From the NCBI GenBank assembly GCA_903905455.1, contig CAIVGN010000200.1:1-34525 (forward strand): 34,525 bases of DNA. Reading direction: 5' to 3'. A model generated the notes under the pieces. The model saw nothing but the letters and a program-made list of their open reading frames with translations, was not told the DNA's origin and did not search any database. The position numbers and the translations under genes are program-made. Positions 23,008-30,388 of this stretch are shown here, one piece after another (the stretch's first letter is position 1; the number at the start of each line of letters is the position of its first letter). This DNA is from an uncultured Archangium sp. Its GTDB lineage: Bacteria; Myxococcota; Myxococcia; Myxococcales; Myxococcaceae.

Positions 23008-24551
23008 GACGACCACACCACTCTCCCGCTCGAGTACGAGCCCCTGGGCGACGTGAACTTGAAGGTGAGGGTCGATTTCTCGGCGTTCCAGTCGAGGTCG
23101 AGGCGCACGTCGTGGCCGGGCAGCATCAAGCGCTGGAACTTGAGCACGTCCAGGCGGAGGAACGCGCCCTGGATGCCGAACGCCTCGCGGCCCCAGCCGA
23201 TCGCCCAGTCCACCTGCGCCACCCCGGGGACCACCGGGGTCTGCGGAAAGTGGCCGTCGAGCACGCGCAAGGCCGGGGTGATGTGCATGGCCAGGGTCGC
23301 GTGGGTCTGCGTACGCTCCGACCACGTGGGCTCGGGGCGATCGGCGGCGAAGAGCGGCGAGAGGCGGGCCTCGGTGGGCTTGCCCTGTTCGTTGAGCGGC
23401 ATGGTGTCGAGGAAGCGGTAACGGCGAGGGAGCGCGACGAGCTCGATGGTGGCGGTGAGCGCGGCCTTGAGGCGATCGACGAGCGGCTTGCGGGTCAGCG
23501 CCTTGCCTTCAGCCGAGAGCACGCCCACGAAGCCTAAGGTGACGCGGGCGCCCTGGAGCACCAGCACCCGCGCCTCGGTGAGCAACCCGGTGGCGACGGC
23601 CGTGCGCTCGATGAGCTCGAGCGACACGCGCTTCTCTTCGATCTTCGCGATGCGATCAGCGCGGCCCAGGAGCCGGAAGGTGTCTGCCACCAGCTCGATG
23701 CGATCGGCCGTGGTGAACCATTCGGCGTCGGGGAGATGCGGGCTGTGCAGCTCGAGCGTCTGCTGGGCCGACTGCCGAACCTGGACCCCGCGCATGGGAC
23801 GCCACGGGTGCTCGAGCCCCTCGCGCCACGCGATGCCGCCGGTCTCGCTGCTGCCGAAGATCTCGATGGGTTGGTGACCGAGCACCGCGCGCGACATGGC
23901 GGCGCCCTCGGGGGGCAGCGGGCCTCCGCTCGAGAAGACGGCGCGCAGCTGCGTCTTCCACGTGGGCACGTCGGGCAGGCGCTTCAAGTGCGCGGGGCTG
24001 GAGATGAGGACGCAGGGGACCGGTGCGAGGACCTGCTCGAGCTGCTCGGGGTACTCGAGGCGGTGCGCGGTCAGCGTGCGGTGCGTGAGCGTCGGCCAGA
24101 GCACCGTGCACAGCAGCCCGTAGATGTGCTGGTGCGAGACGGTGCTGAAGAAGGTCGCGTTCGCGCCCAGGCGCTCGCCGAAGGTCGCCTCGAGGGTGGA
24201 CACCTCGTCGAAGAGCTGGCGCAGCTTCTTGGGGATCGCCGTGGGCGCGCCGGTGGAGCCCGAGGTGAAGACCACCAGGCCGTCGAGCTCGCGGTCCGGC
24301 TCCGGCCAGGGGGCGTCGCTCGGGGCGCCCGGCTGCAGCGTGGGCGTGTGGGGGAAGTCACCCACGTAGGCGTCGACGTGCGGGGCGAGGGCCGCGAGCG
24401 TCGCGGGGAGCACGTCCCCGGGGAGCACCACCTGCTTGCCCTCGGCCCAGGCCGCGAAGAGGGCCGCGGTGAAGGTGAAACGATCGTCGCAGAAGAGCGC
24501 GAGGCGGCGCGCCGGGGCCCTGGCGAAGGTGCTGCGCCAACGCGACTTCAC
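23004..24551 (-). CDS. Acyl-activating AMP ligase fused to FabA/FabZ-like dehydratase domain
   Basis: A 515-residue fusion. Residues 1-400 are an ANL-superfamily adenylating domain: TSGSTGAPTAIPK (95-108) for phosphate binding, FGSSETGG (232-239), TADRIEL (281-287), GRADRIAKIEEKRVS (296-310) and Lys391 in NEQGKPTE, the A10 lysine. Residues about 415-515 are a hot-dog domain with LDGHFPQTPVVPGVAQ, the HFPxxPxxPGV signature with His434, as in 3-hydroxyacyl-ACP dehydratases. In characterised APE loci these are two proteins (ApeH-like ligase, ApeI-like dehydratase). Likely role: loading the aryl or acyl starter on the ACPs and dehydrating chain intermediates. The GTG start overlaps the preceding gene by 4 bp. 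Confidence 0.9.
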   Translation of the reverse strand: MKSRWRSTFARAPARRLALFCDDRFTFTAALFAAWAEGKQVVLPGDVLPATLAALAPHVDAYVGDFPHTPTLQPGAPSDAPWPEPDRELDGLVVFTSGSTGAPTAIPKKLRQLFDEVSTLEATFGERLGANATFFSTVSHQHIYGLLCTVLWPTLTHRTLTAHRLEYPEQLEQVLAPVPCVLISSPAHLKRLPDVPTWKTQLRAVFSSGGPLPPEGAAMSRAVLGHQPIEIFGSSETGGIAWREGLEHPWRPMRGVQVRQSAQQTLELHSPHLPDAEWFTTADRIELVADTFRLLGRADRIAKIEEKRVSLELIERTAVATGLLTEARVLVLQGARVTLGFVGVLSAEGKALTRKPLVDRLKAALTATIELVALPRRYRFLDTMPLNEQGKPTEARLSPLFAADRPEPTWSERTQTHATLAMHITPALRVLDGHFPQTPVVPGVAQVDWAIGWGREAFGIQGAFLRLDVLKFQRLMLPGHDVRLDLDWNAEKSTLTFKFTSPRGSYSSGRVVWSS

Positions 24552-25105
24552 GGGGTCCCTCCCGGGGCTTCATGCAGCCGCCGCACGCGCAGGCGCACCA
24601 GGTACTCCACGCCGGCGAAGAGCCCCATCAAGGCGTAGGCGATGCCGCCATTGTAGAGCGCCCACTGGGCATCGGTTCCGTAGCTCGCGGTCACGGCGGC
24701 GACGGCGCCGTTGACCACGAAGAAGCCACACCACGCGACGGTCACCTTGCGCGTGTACACCACGGCGTGCGGCGGGAGGTTGGGCTCGCGCAGGCGCGCC
24801 AGGCGCGCGGCCATGGAGGGCGGGTGGCGCAGGGTCACCCCGAAGAGCACCAACAGCGAGCCGTTGACGAACACCGGGTACCACTTCAGCGGCCAGCCCA
24901 CGTTGAAGTAGCCGGTCACCGCGGCGAGCGCGAAGGCCCCCAGGGCGAGGCCCACCCACTTGCGCTGCTTCGTGGCGGCCAGGCGCAGGGCCCCGAGGAG
25001 CACCAGCGAGAGCGCCAGCCACCGCGGCTCGACGCGGGAGCCGAGCAGCCAGATGGCCAGCGGGTAGCAGAGGGTCAGCGCGGTGAAGAGGAGGTTCCGC
25101 GCCAC
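24548..25105 (-). CDS. Inner membrane protein of APE-type loci (COG4648-like)
   Basis: A 185-residue protein with about five hydrophobic helices: FTALTLCYPLAIWLLG, LALSLVLLGALRLAA, VGLALGAFALAAVTG, FVNGSLLVLFGVTL, and FFVVNGAVAAVTASYG. A final helix GGIAYALMGLFAGVEYLV and a basic C-terminus follow. Conserved ARLREPNLPPHAVVYTRKVT sits in a loop. This is the membrane protein that sits between the ACPs and the ligase in APE clusters; its biochemical role is not established. GTG 25105 follows the ACP stop by 13 bp, the largest gap in the operon. Confidence 0.82.
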   Translation of the reverse strand: MARNLLFTALTLCYPLAIWLLGSRVEPRWLALSLVLLGALRLAATKQRKWVGLALGAFALAAVTGYFNVGWPLKWYPVFVNGSLLVLFGVTLRHPPSMAARLARLREPNLPPHAVVYTRKVTVAWCGFFVVNGAVAAVTASYGTDAQWALYNGGIAYALMGLFAGVEYLVRLRVRRLHEAPGGTP

Positions 25106-25118
25106 GACGTCCCGCGGG

Positions 25119-25373
25119 TCAGGGCGCGTCGGAGTGGATCAGGGTGTGGAGCGCGTCGACCACGTCCTGCACCGAGCGCACCGACTTGAAGGCCTCGGGC
25201 GCCATGCGCTTGCCGACCACCGGCTTCATGCGAACGATGAGGTCGACGGCGTCAATGGAGTCGATGTCGAGGTCTTCGTAGAGCCGCGACTCGGGCTTGA
25301 TGCGGTCTTCAGGGAGATCGAACGTCTCGTGGAGAATCTCGACGCACTTCTTGAAGAGCTCGTCCTTCGTCAT
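25119..25373 (-). CDS. Acyl carrier protein, second copy
   Basis: An 84-residue type II ACP. LYEDLDIDSIDAVDLIVRM holds the phosphopantetheine-bearing Ser in DSID, at the start of helix II. There are acidic helices on both sides and no fused domains. It overlaps the first ACP gene by ATGA. It differs from that paralogue in the helix III region (GKRMAPEAFKSVRSV), suggesting different partners; APE pathways likewise use two non-equivalent ACPs for starter and extension or transfer. It needs a 4'-phosphopantetheinyl transferase encoded elsewhere. Confidence 0.92.
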   Translation of the reverse strand: MTKDELFKKCVEILHETFDLPEDRIKPESRLYEDLDIDSIDAVDLIVRMKPVVGKRMAPEAFKSVRSVQDVVDALHTLIHSDAP

Positions 25374-25639
25374 GACACGACCCCTGCGCGGTGATTCGTC
25401 ACCAGCGCCGCCAGCGCCTGCACCGACGCGAAGTGCTTGCGCGTCTCGGCGGCGTCGGCCGACAGCTTGATGCCGTACTTCTTCTGCAACCCCACCCCGA
25501 GTTCCAGGGCGTCGATCGAGTCGAGGCCGAGGCCCTTCACGAACAGCGGCGCGGCGGGGTCGATGTCCGAGACCTTCACGTCCTCGAGGGACAGGGTCTC
25601 GATGATGAACTGGGCGATTTCCTGCTCAAGAGGCTGCAC
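25370..25639 (-). CDS. Acyl carrier protein, first copy
   Basis: An 89-residue type II ACP with the modification site in VKGLGLDSIDALELGVGL (Ser of DSID). It is predicted to be four short helices. GTG 25639 overlaps the acyltransferase gene upstream by 14 bp and the stop overlaps the next ACP by ATGA, so three genes are translationally coupled. Likely carries the growing chain or the aryl starter; which of the two ACPs does which cannot be read from sequence. Confidence 0.92.
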   Translation of the reverse strand: MQPLEQEIAQFIIETLSLEDVKVSDIDPAAPLFVKGLGLDSIDALELGVGLQKKYGIKLSADAAETRKHFASVQALAALVTNHRAGVVS

Positions 25640-26402
25640 GGCCGGACTCCTGCTCGAAGAAGGACTTCAAATGCGCGTTCAGCCGACGGACCGCAAGGGG
25701 TTCTGGGGCCCCCCCGTCCGAGAAGGGGTCTACCTGAAGATCGTCGTGCACGCGGATGACGAAATGCATCGGCGCGGGGGGCACCTGGTACCACTTCTGG
25801 CCCTTGGCGAGGCCCCGGGGGGACTGGCGGATGCTCACCGGGGTGATGGCCTGGTGGCAGCGGATGGCGACGTTGGCGGCCCCGCGCTGGAGGTCGATCT
25901 CCCCGTTCAAGGGGGTGCGGGTGCCCTCGGGGAAGATGACGATGGTCTCGTGGCCGGCGAGGTGGACGCGGCAGTCTTCGACCATGGCCAGGCCCGCGTC
26001 GTTGGTGATGTAGCCAGCGGCGTGCACCGGCCCCCGGGTGAAGGGGTTCCTGGCGAGCGCCGACTTCACCACGCAGCCCGACTGGGGGATGAGCGAGATG
26101 ATGAAGATCACGTCGATCAGCGAGGGGTGGTTGGCGAGGATCAGCAGGCCGGGGCGCTGCAGCTTCTCCATGCCCGTCAGCTCGTAGGAGATCACCCCCA
26201 CGAAGTTCATCAGCCCGATGAAGAAGCGGAAGAAGTGGTGAACGATGAACCGCGAGGCGCGCAGGCGGCGCCTGGGGTCGCGGAAGAAGAGCAGGAGCAC
26301 CGGCACGCAGAACAGGCCCAGCACCAGCCCGCCCAGCCCGAAGACGAAGAAGCAGAAGCCGGTGGCGACGATGCGCCAGGCCCGGTCGAGGCGCTTACCC
26401 AC
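25626..26402 (-). CDS. PlsC-type 1-acylglycerol-3-phosphate acyltransferase family protein
   Basis: A 258-residue membrane-bound acyltransferase. Residues 10-60 contain a hydrophobic hairpin (GLGGLVLGLFCVPVLLLFF). The PlsC motifs follow: ILANHPSLIDVIF with HX4D (about 105), IVIFPEGTRTPLNG (motif III, about 170) and a basic groove. Known reaction: acyl transfer from ACP or CoA to lysophosphatidate. In this operon the acceptor is more likely the APE-type lipid anchor. GTG 26402 overlaps the ketosynthase-like stop by 8 bp. Confidence 0.88.
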   Translation of the reverse strand: MGKRLDRAWRIVATGFCFFVFGLGGLVLGLFCVPVLLLFFRDPRRRLRASRFIVHHFFRFFIGLMNFVGVISYELTGMEKLQRPGLLILANHPSLIDVIFIISLIPQSGCVVKSALARNPFTRGPVHAAGYITNDAGLAMVEDCRVHLAGHETIVIFPEGTRTPLNGEIDLQRGAANVAIRCHQAITPVSIRQSPRGLAKGQKWYQVPPAPMHFVIRVHDDLQVDPFSDGGAPEPLAVRRLNAHLKSFFEQESGRAAS

Positions 26403-27111
26403 GGCGGCTCCAGCGCCAGCCGGCGAGCGCGTCGGCGCGGCGAAGCGAGGGCGCGGCGCCGAGGAAGAAGCGCAGCACGTCGAGGGAATGGGGCAGCGGG
26501 CTGGTCGAGCCGGGGTCGCCGGCGTCGGTCTCGAGGCAGAAGTCGGTGCCCCGGGTCAGGCGCCAGGCAAAGGCGAAGTCCGCGCCGGGCTCGTCGAAGA
26601 AGCGCGCGTAGAGCGGCGGCGGGCTGGCGTCGTAGACCACGAGGGTCACGTCGGGCGACTCGGGGAACTGGGTGACCGCTTCGATCACCCCGGCCTCGAC
26701 GGTGAACAGCCCGTTGGAGATGGCGGACACGTTCGCGGTGTCGCCGCGGATGATCGAGTACTGCGCGCCGATGGCGTTGTGCACCGAGAGCGCGAAGCTG
26801 GTCGGAGAGAGCGACTCGCCCTTCGAGAGCATGGTGAGCAGCTCGACGCTGCGGCCAGCGTCGCCGTGACGCGAGGCGAAGATCAACGGCGCCCCGCGCG
26901 CTTCGCCCTGGCACCAGGTCGCGACCTGGAACGCGAGGCGCCCCATCTTCTCTACGCGGCGGCGGGCCATGGCGGGGACTTCGGTCAGCGGCGGCATCTC
27001 GGCGCCCCGGGGCGCGACGGCGGGCGCGCCAGCCCAGGCACGCCATTGGTCGGGAGTGGTGAGGCCCGGGGCCCAGGCGGCCCAGCTGCTGATGGAGAAG
27101 TCGACGCGCAC
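26395..27111 (-). CDS. Half-size beta-ketoacyl synthase-like protein, no catalytic Cys
   Basis: From GTG 27111 it is 238 residues. The pattern FSISSWAAWAPG near the start, FASRHGDAGRSVELL, SLSPTSFALSVHNAIGA and a VVYDASPPPLYA strand match the Ketoacyl-synt_2 family found only at APE-type loci. At the position of the ketosynthase nucleophile (usually TACSS) it has NVSAISNG, so Ser or Ala replaces Cys. This protein is the chain-length-factor-like partner (ApeC type) of a true ketosynthase, which is not encoded in this window. I preferred GTG 27111 to ATG 27171 because family homology begins there and AAGG lies upstream. It is the first gene of the operon. Confidence 0.82.
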   Translation of the reverse strand: MRVDFSISSWAAWAPGLTTPDQWRAWAGAPAVAPRGAEMPPLTEVPAMARRRVEKMGRLAFQVATWCQGEARGAPLIFASRHGDAGRSVELLTMLSKGESLSPTSFALSVHNAIGAQYSIIRGDTANVSAISNGLFTVEAGVIEAVTQFPESPDVTLVVYDASPPPLYARFFDEPGADFAFAWRLTRGTDFCLETDAGDPGSTSPLPHSLDVLRFFLGAAPSLRRADALAGWRWSRRG

Positions 27112-27272
27112 GGCAGCGGTCGCCTTACTTGGTTTCGAAGGGGAGATCAGCGGCGGCGGTCGGGAGGGCAAAGACTGAAGTTCCGGACGCTTGAACGGGG
27201 TGGGTCGAGGTAGGCAGACTATTTCCAGAGGTTGAGAATCTTCTAGCGGGGCTGGTCCGATAACCTCCCACC

Positions 27273-28250
27273 ATGGTCTCCATCACCAAGAAGCCGCTCC
27301 AGTTCATCCAGACGCACAAGAAGGTCGTCACCACCGCCACCAAGGCCGTGAAGACGGGCCTCGCGGTGAAGAAGGCTGTGACGGACGGCTTCGAGGCGGC
27401 CAAGAGCGTGTCGGCCAAGGGACTCAAGGGCGCGACCACGGCGGCGCGCGAGGCGGCCTCGAAGGCGGCGAGCAGCCCCACCGGCAAGCTGGGTATGATG
27501 GGCAAGCTGAAGATCGGCGGCAGCGCGGTCAGCGTGGTGACCGGCCTGACGAAGCTGCCCGGCCAGGTGGGCGCGGCGGGCAAAGACATTCGCACCGCGA
27601 TGCGCACCGGCAGCCGGCAGGACATCGCCACGGCGGCCAAGTCGACCATCAGCGCGGCGCAGACCACGGTCTCCACGACCAAGGGCGCGCTGACCACGGC
27701 GGTGACGGCGCAGAAGCTGATCGCCACCAACCGCGCGGCGACGGCGGCGTTCAAGGCGGCGGTGCCGGGCGCGTCGAAGGCCGTGACCTCGGCCGCGGGC
27801 CGCGCGGCGATGACCTCGGTGTTCTCGGGCGCGAGCGCCAGCGTCACCAAGAAGGCGACCGTTTCGGCGGTGCAGCTCGCGGCGAAGGAAACGGGCACGG
27901 TGGCCAAGGCCGTCGCGGGCTCGGCGTCGCGCGCGGCTTCGAAGGCGGCGTTGCGTGAAGGTGGCAAGGCCGCGGCGGAAGCAGCGGTGCGCGCGGGCGC
28001 GAAGGCAGCGACGGGCGCCCTGGCCAAGGGTGCGGCGCGCTTCGCCCCCGGCCTCAACGTGGCCATCGCGGCCCTCGACACGGCGAACGCGGCGGCGACC
28101 CTCGCCGACCCCAAGGCTTCGACGGGCAGCAAGATCACCAGCGTGATCACCGCGGTCGGCTCCATCGCCGCGGCGACGAACATCCCCATCGTCAGCCAGA
28201 TCGGCGCGGGTGTTTCGGCGGTCTCGAGCTTCGTCGGCTCGTTCTTCTGA
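27273..28250 (+). CDS. Ala/Lys/Thr-rich low-complexity protein of unknown function
   Basis: A 325-residue protein with very high Ala (nearly a third), Lys, Thr, Ser and Val. It is predicted to be a long helical or repetitive rod: segments like VKTGLAVKKAVTDGFEAAK and ALREGGKAAAEAAVRAGAK have a heptad-like Ala pattern. There is no Cys, Trp or signal peptide. The C-terminus is a hydrophobic, Gly/Ile/Val-rich hairpin (SITAVGSIAAATNIPIV-type, then QIGAGVSAVSSFVGSFF). It recalls H1-like basic proteins, or the membrane-active tails of secreted effectors, without a firm match. It runs divergently from the APE-like operon and 82 bp ahead of a trigger-factor-like gene. Not assigned. Confidence 0.75.
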   Translation: MVSITKKPLQFIQTHKKVVTTATKAVKTGLAVKKAVTDGFEAAKSVSAKGLKGATTAAREAASKAASSPTGKLGMMGKLKIGGSAVSVVTGLTKLPGQVGAAGKDIRTAMRTGSRQDIATAAKSTISAAQTTVSTTKGALTTAVTAQKLIATNRAATAAFKAAVPGASKAVTSAAGRAAMTSVFSGASASVTKKATVSAVQLAAKETGTVAKAVAGSASRAASKAALREGGKAAAEAAVRAGAKAATGALAKGAARFAPGLNVAIAALDTANAAATLADPKASTGSKITSVITAVGSIAAATNIPIVSQIGAGVSAVSSFVGSFF

Positions 28251-28332
28251 AAGCTCTGGTAGACCTCGCACGGTGAGCCGGTTCAGGCCCAGTTGGGATT
28301 TTGGGCCCGCCGGCTTCGTCCCGGGAGACACC

Positions 28333-29403
28333 GTGTCCAAGAGCAGCAAGAAGTCCAGCGGCAGGTCGCTGCCGCACCTCCTGAAGATGAGCCCGATGGC
28401 CGACGCGTTGGCGAGCGGCCCGGTGACGTTGCCGGACGTGAAGGCGCCGTCGTTGGAAGGGCTGAAGGTCACGGTGCCTGCGCGCGCCGACCTCACCGAA
28501 GACGACCTGCTGCGGCGGTTGCACGAGCTGAAGCGGGAACACGCCTCGATGCGCGATCGCGCGGTGGGCGAGCAGGTCGCGCTCGGGGACGAGGTGCAGC
28601 TCAACACCCTGGGCTACTGCGACGGCAAGCTCATCCCCTTCTCCGTGCGCGTGGGGTTGTGGCTCGAGTTGGCGCCCCAGGCCCCGCTGCCGGGCTTCGC
28701 GGAGGCCATCGCCGCCGGTACCGTGGGTGACAGCCTGGAAGTGAACCTCGTGCTCCCCTCCGACTACCCGGTGGAGTGGATGCGGGGCCTGCCGGCGCGC
28801 TTCGTGGTGGATCTCAAGGCGGCCCGCGAGGTGGTGGAGCTGGGCGACGAGACCCCGGCGCTGTTCAAGGCGCTGGGGCGCGGCACGACGCTGGACGCGG
28901 TGATGACCTCGATCCGCGAGGAGCTCGAAGACGAGCTGGCCGATTCGCTGACGCTCGAGGGCCAGGAGCGGGTGCTCGACGCGCTGGTCAGCCGCGCGAA
29001 GCTCACCGTGCCCTCGACGCTCGTCGAGGAGGAGATCCGCCGGCGTTGGGGCCAGCAGGAAGGCAAGCTGCTGGGCGAGCTGGGCTTCGACGCGGAGGAG
29101 CAGCGCGAGGCGATGCTGGGCTGGCTGAACGATCCCGCCACGCGGGCCGACGCCGAGCACCGGCTGCAGGTGGCGCTGGTGCTGCGGGCGGTGGCCGCCC
29201 AGGCGCACCTCGAGCTGACGCCGGCGAAGCTGGAGCACATCGCCCAGGTGGCCGGAGCCGCGAGCGGCCTGTCAGCCGAGCAGGTGCGCGCGGGCCTGCG
29301 CGAGTCGAAGGACCTGACGGCGCAGATGGCGCAGACGGCCTGGCACCTGCTCGCGGTGGAGCACGTGATGGCCGCCGCGCAGGTCACCTACGAAGGCGCG
29401 TGA
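28333..29403 (+). CDS. Trigger factor-like chaperone lacking the ribosome-binding domain
   Basis: From GTG 28333 it is 356 residues, shorter than the usual 430 or so. Residues about 55-190 match the linker and FKBP-type peptidyl-prolyl isomerase domain of trigger factor (ALGDEVQLNTLGYCDGKLI, PLPGFAEAIAAGTVGDSLEV, LPSDYPVEWMRGLPARFVV). Residues about 195-350 match the helical arm (ALVSRAKLTVPSTLVEEEI). The first 50 residues are basic and low-complexity and lack the ribosome-docking GFRxGxxP-type signature of the normal N-terminal domain. GGGAGA lies 5-10 bases before the GTG. A cytoplasmic holdase or foldase is likely, probably a paralogue and not the housekeeping tig. It converges on the transglutaminase gene with a 9-bp gap. 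Confidence 0.8.
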   Translation: MSKSSKKSSGRSLPHLLKMSPMADALASGPVTLPDVKAPSLEGLKVTVPARADLTEDDLLRRLHELKREHASMRDRAVGEQVALGDEVQLNTLGYCDGKLIPFSVRVGLWLELAPQAPLPGFAEAIAAGTVGDSLEVNLVLPSDYPVEWMRGLPARFVVDLKAAREVVELGDETPALFKALGRGTTLDAVMTSIREELEDELADSLTLEGQERVLDALVSRAKLTVPSTLVEEEIRRRWGQQEGKLLGELGFDAEEQREAMLGWLNDPATRADAEHRLQVALVLRAVAAQAHLELTPAKLEHIAQVAGAASGLSAEQVRAGLRESKDLTAQMAQTAWHLLAVEHVMAAAQVTYEGA

Positions 29404-29412
29404 CCGCGCGCT

Positions 29413-30219
29413 TCAGTCAGGGTCGAGATCGAGCATGGCGATCTTGCCGCCATCGAGGCGCAGCTCGAAGTCATCGCGCACCGCGCTCCTGGTCGCGCCC
29501 GGCTTGCGCAGCCCGTTGAGCGACTCGATGACGCCCTTCTCGGAGACGATGCCCAGGCCGTGGCCGAAGTACATGCCGTCGCCCAGGTAGATGACGTTCT
29601 CGCCCTGGAAGGCGCTGTTCGAGGGGTCGAAGTCGGGGTTCTTGAAGTAGGTGTGATCGCCCGGCCAGAAGCCCGGCAACTTCCCCGACTTCTCTGCCGC
29701 CTTGAAGTCGTCGTCCTTGATGTCCCAGCGGAAGAGGCGCGTCTTGGCGAAGGCGCGATCGAAGTCGGCCGGGCCGATGGTGTCGAGGATGCCCTTGTAG
29801 AGAACGACCATGGTGCCGGTCGCGCACTCCATGCCGTACTTGCCGCCGTTCTTGAAGATGTCGTTGATGGCGTCGGAGGGCTTCACGTTCTGGCGCACGC
29901 CCATCTTGCCGCCGTAGCCCATCCACCACAGGTCCTTGTTCACCTTGTCGGTCTTGCTCGAGCCCGAGAAGTTCACCCCGGCCGCGTCGAAGGACTTGGC
30001 CGCCTTGACGATGTTGAGCTGCATCGCCGCCTGCTGGGTGCGGGTCTTGCCCAGCGTGGTCTTGACCAGTTTGCCCTTGCCGTCGCGGTAGACGAACACG
30101 TCGGCGGGGTCGACCTTGCCCTTGAGGCCCGCGTCGCGGAGCACCGCGGACGGCCCGTAGACTTCCTTGAGGATCTTCTCGGTCTCAGCGTGGGTGTGGG
30201 TGACTTTGCCGACGGCCAT
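29413..30219 (-). CDS. tgl: Protein-glutamine gamma-glutamyltransferase, Bacillus Tgl type
   Basis: A 268-residue protein closely resembling the spore-coat transglutaminase of Bacillus. Shared features: NIVKAAKSFDAAGVNF, PSDAINDIFKNGGKYGMECA, VVLYKGILDTIGPADFDR, YFKNPDFDP, GENVIYLGDGMYFGHGLGI and LNGLRKPGATRSA. The catalytic Glu-Cys pair (GMECATG, near residue 135) and the second Glu (QGENVIYL) are conserved. Known reaction: isopeptide cross-links between Gln and Lys side chains. AAGGAG upstream supports ATG 30219. Known Bacillus Tgl acts on spore coat proteins; here spore or matrix cross-linking in a myxobacterium is inference. Do not confuse it with the unrelated Myxococcus pilus lipoprotein also named Tgl. 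Likely monocistronic. Confidence 0.9.
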   Translation of the reverse strand: MAVGKVTHTHAETEKILKEVYGPSAVLRDAGLKGKVDPADVFVYRDGKGKLVKTTLGKTRTQQAAMQLNIVKAAKSFDAAGVNFSGSSKTDKVNKDLWWMGYGGKMGVRQNVKPSDAINDIFKNGGKYGMECATGTMVVLYKGILDTIGPADFDRAFAKTRLFRWDIKDDDFKAAEKSGKLPGFWPGDHTYFKNPDFDPSNSAFQGENVIYLGDGMYFGHGLGIVSEKGVIESLNGLRKPGATRSAVRDDFELRLDGGKIAMLDLDPD

Positions 30220-30388
30220 GCGCGCGCTCCTTGGGAGTGGGGAGCCCTGAATGGAACCACGGTTCGCGTGACGCGTCGCCAACTCGCGCCGGGCCGCCCG
30301 AAAACAGAGGCTCCGAGAGGGTCTTCCGACGGACCTCAGGACTCGACGCGACAGCCGGGAAGGCGCCTGACCGGGGCCGCCTGCGGGC

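Noticed and set aside
27171-27273. Sigma-70 promoter for the Ala/Lys-rich gene
   Set aside because: TTGAAC and TTGAGA boxes exist, but the only -10-like words are 20-21 bp away, which is too far.
29401-29415. Bidirectional terminator between the converging trigger factor-like and tgl genes
   Set aside because: The gap is 9 bp and shows no stem-loop with a T-run.
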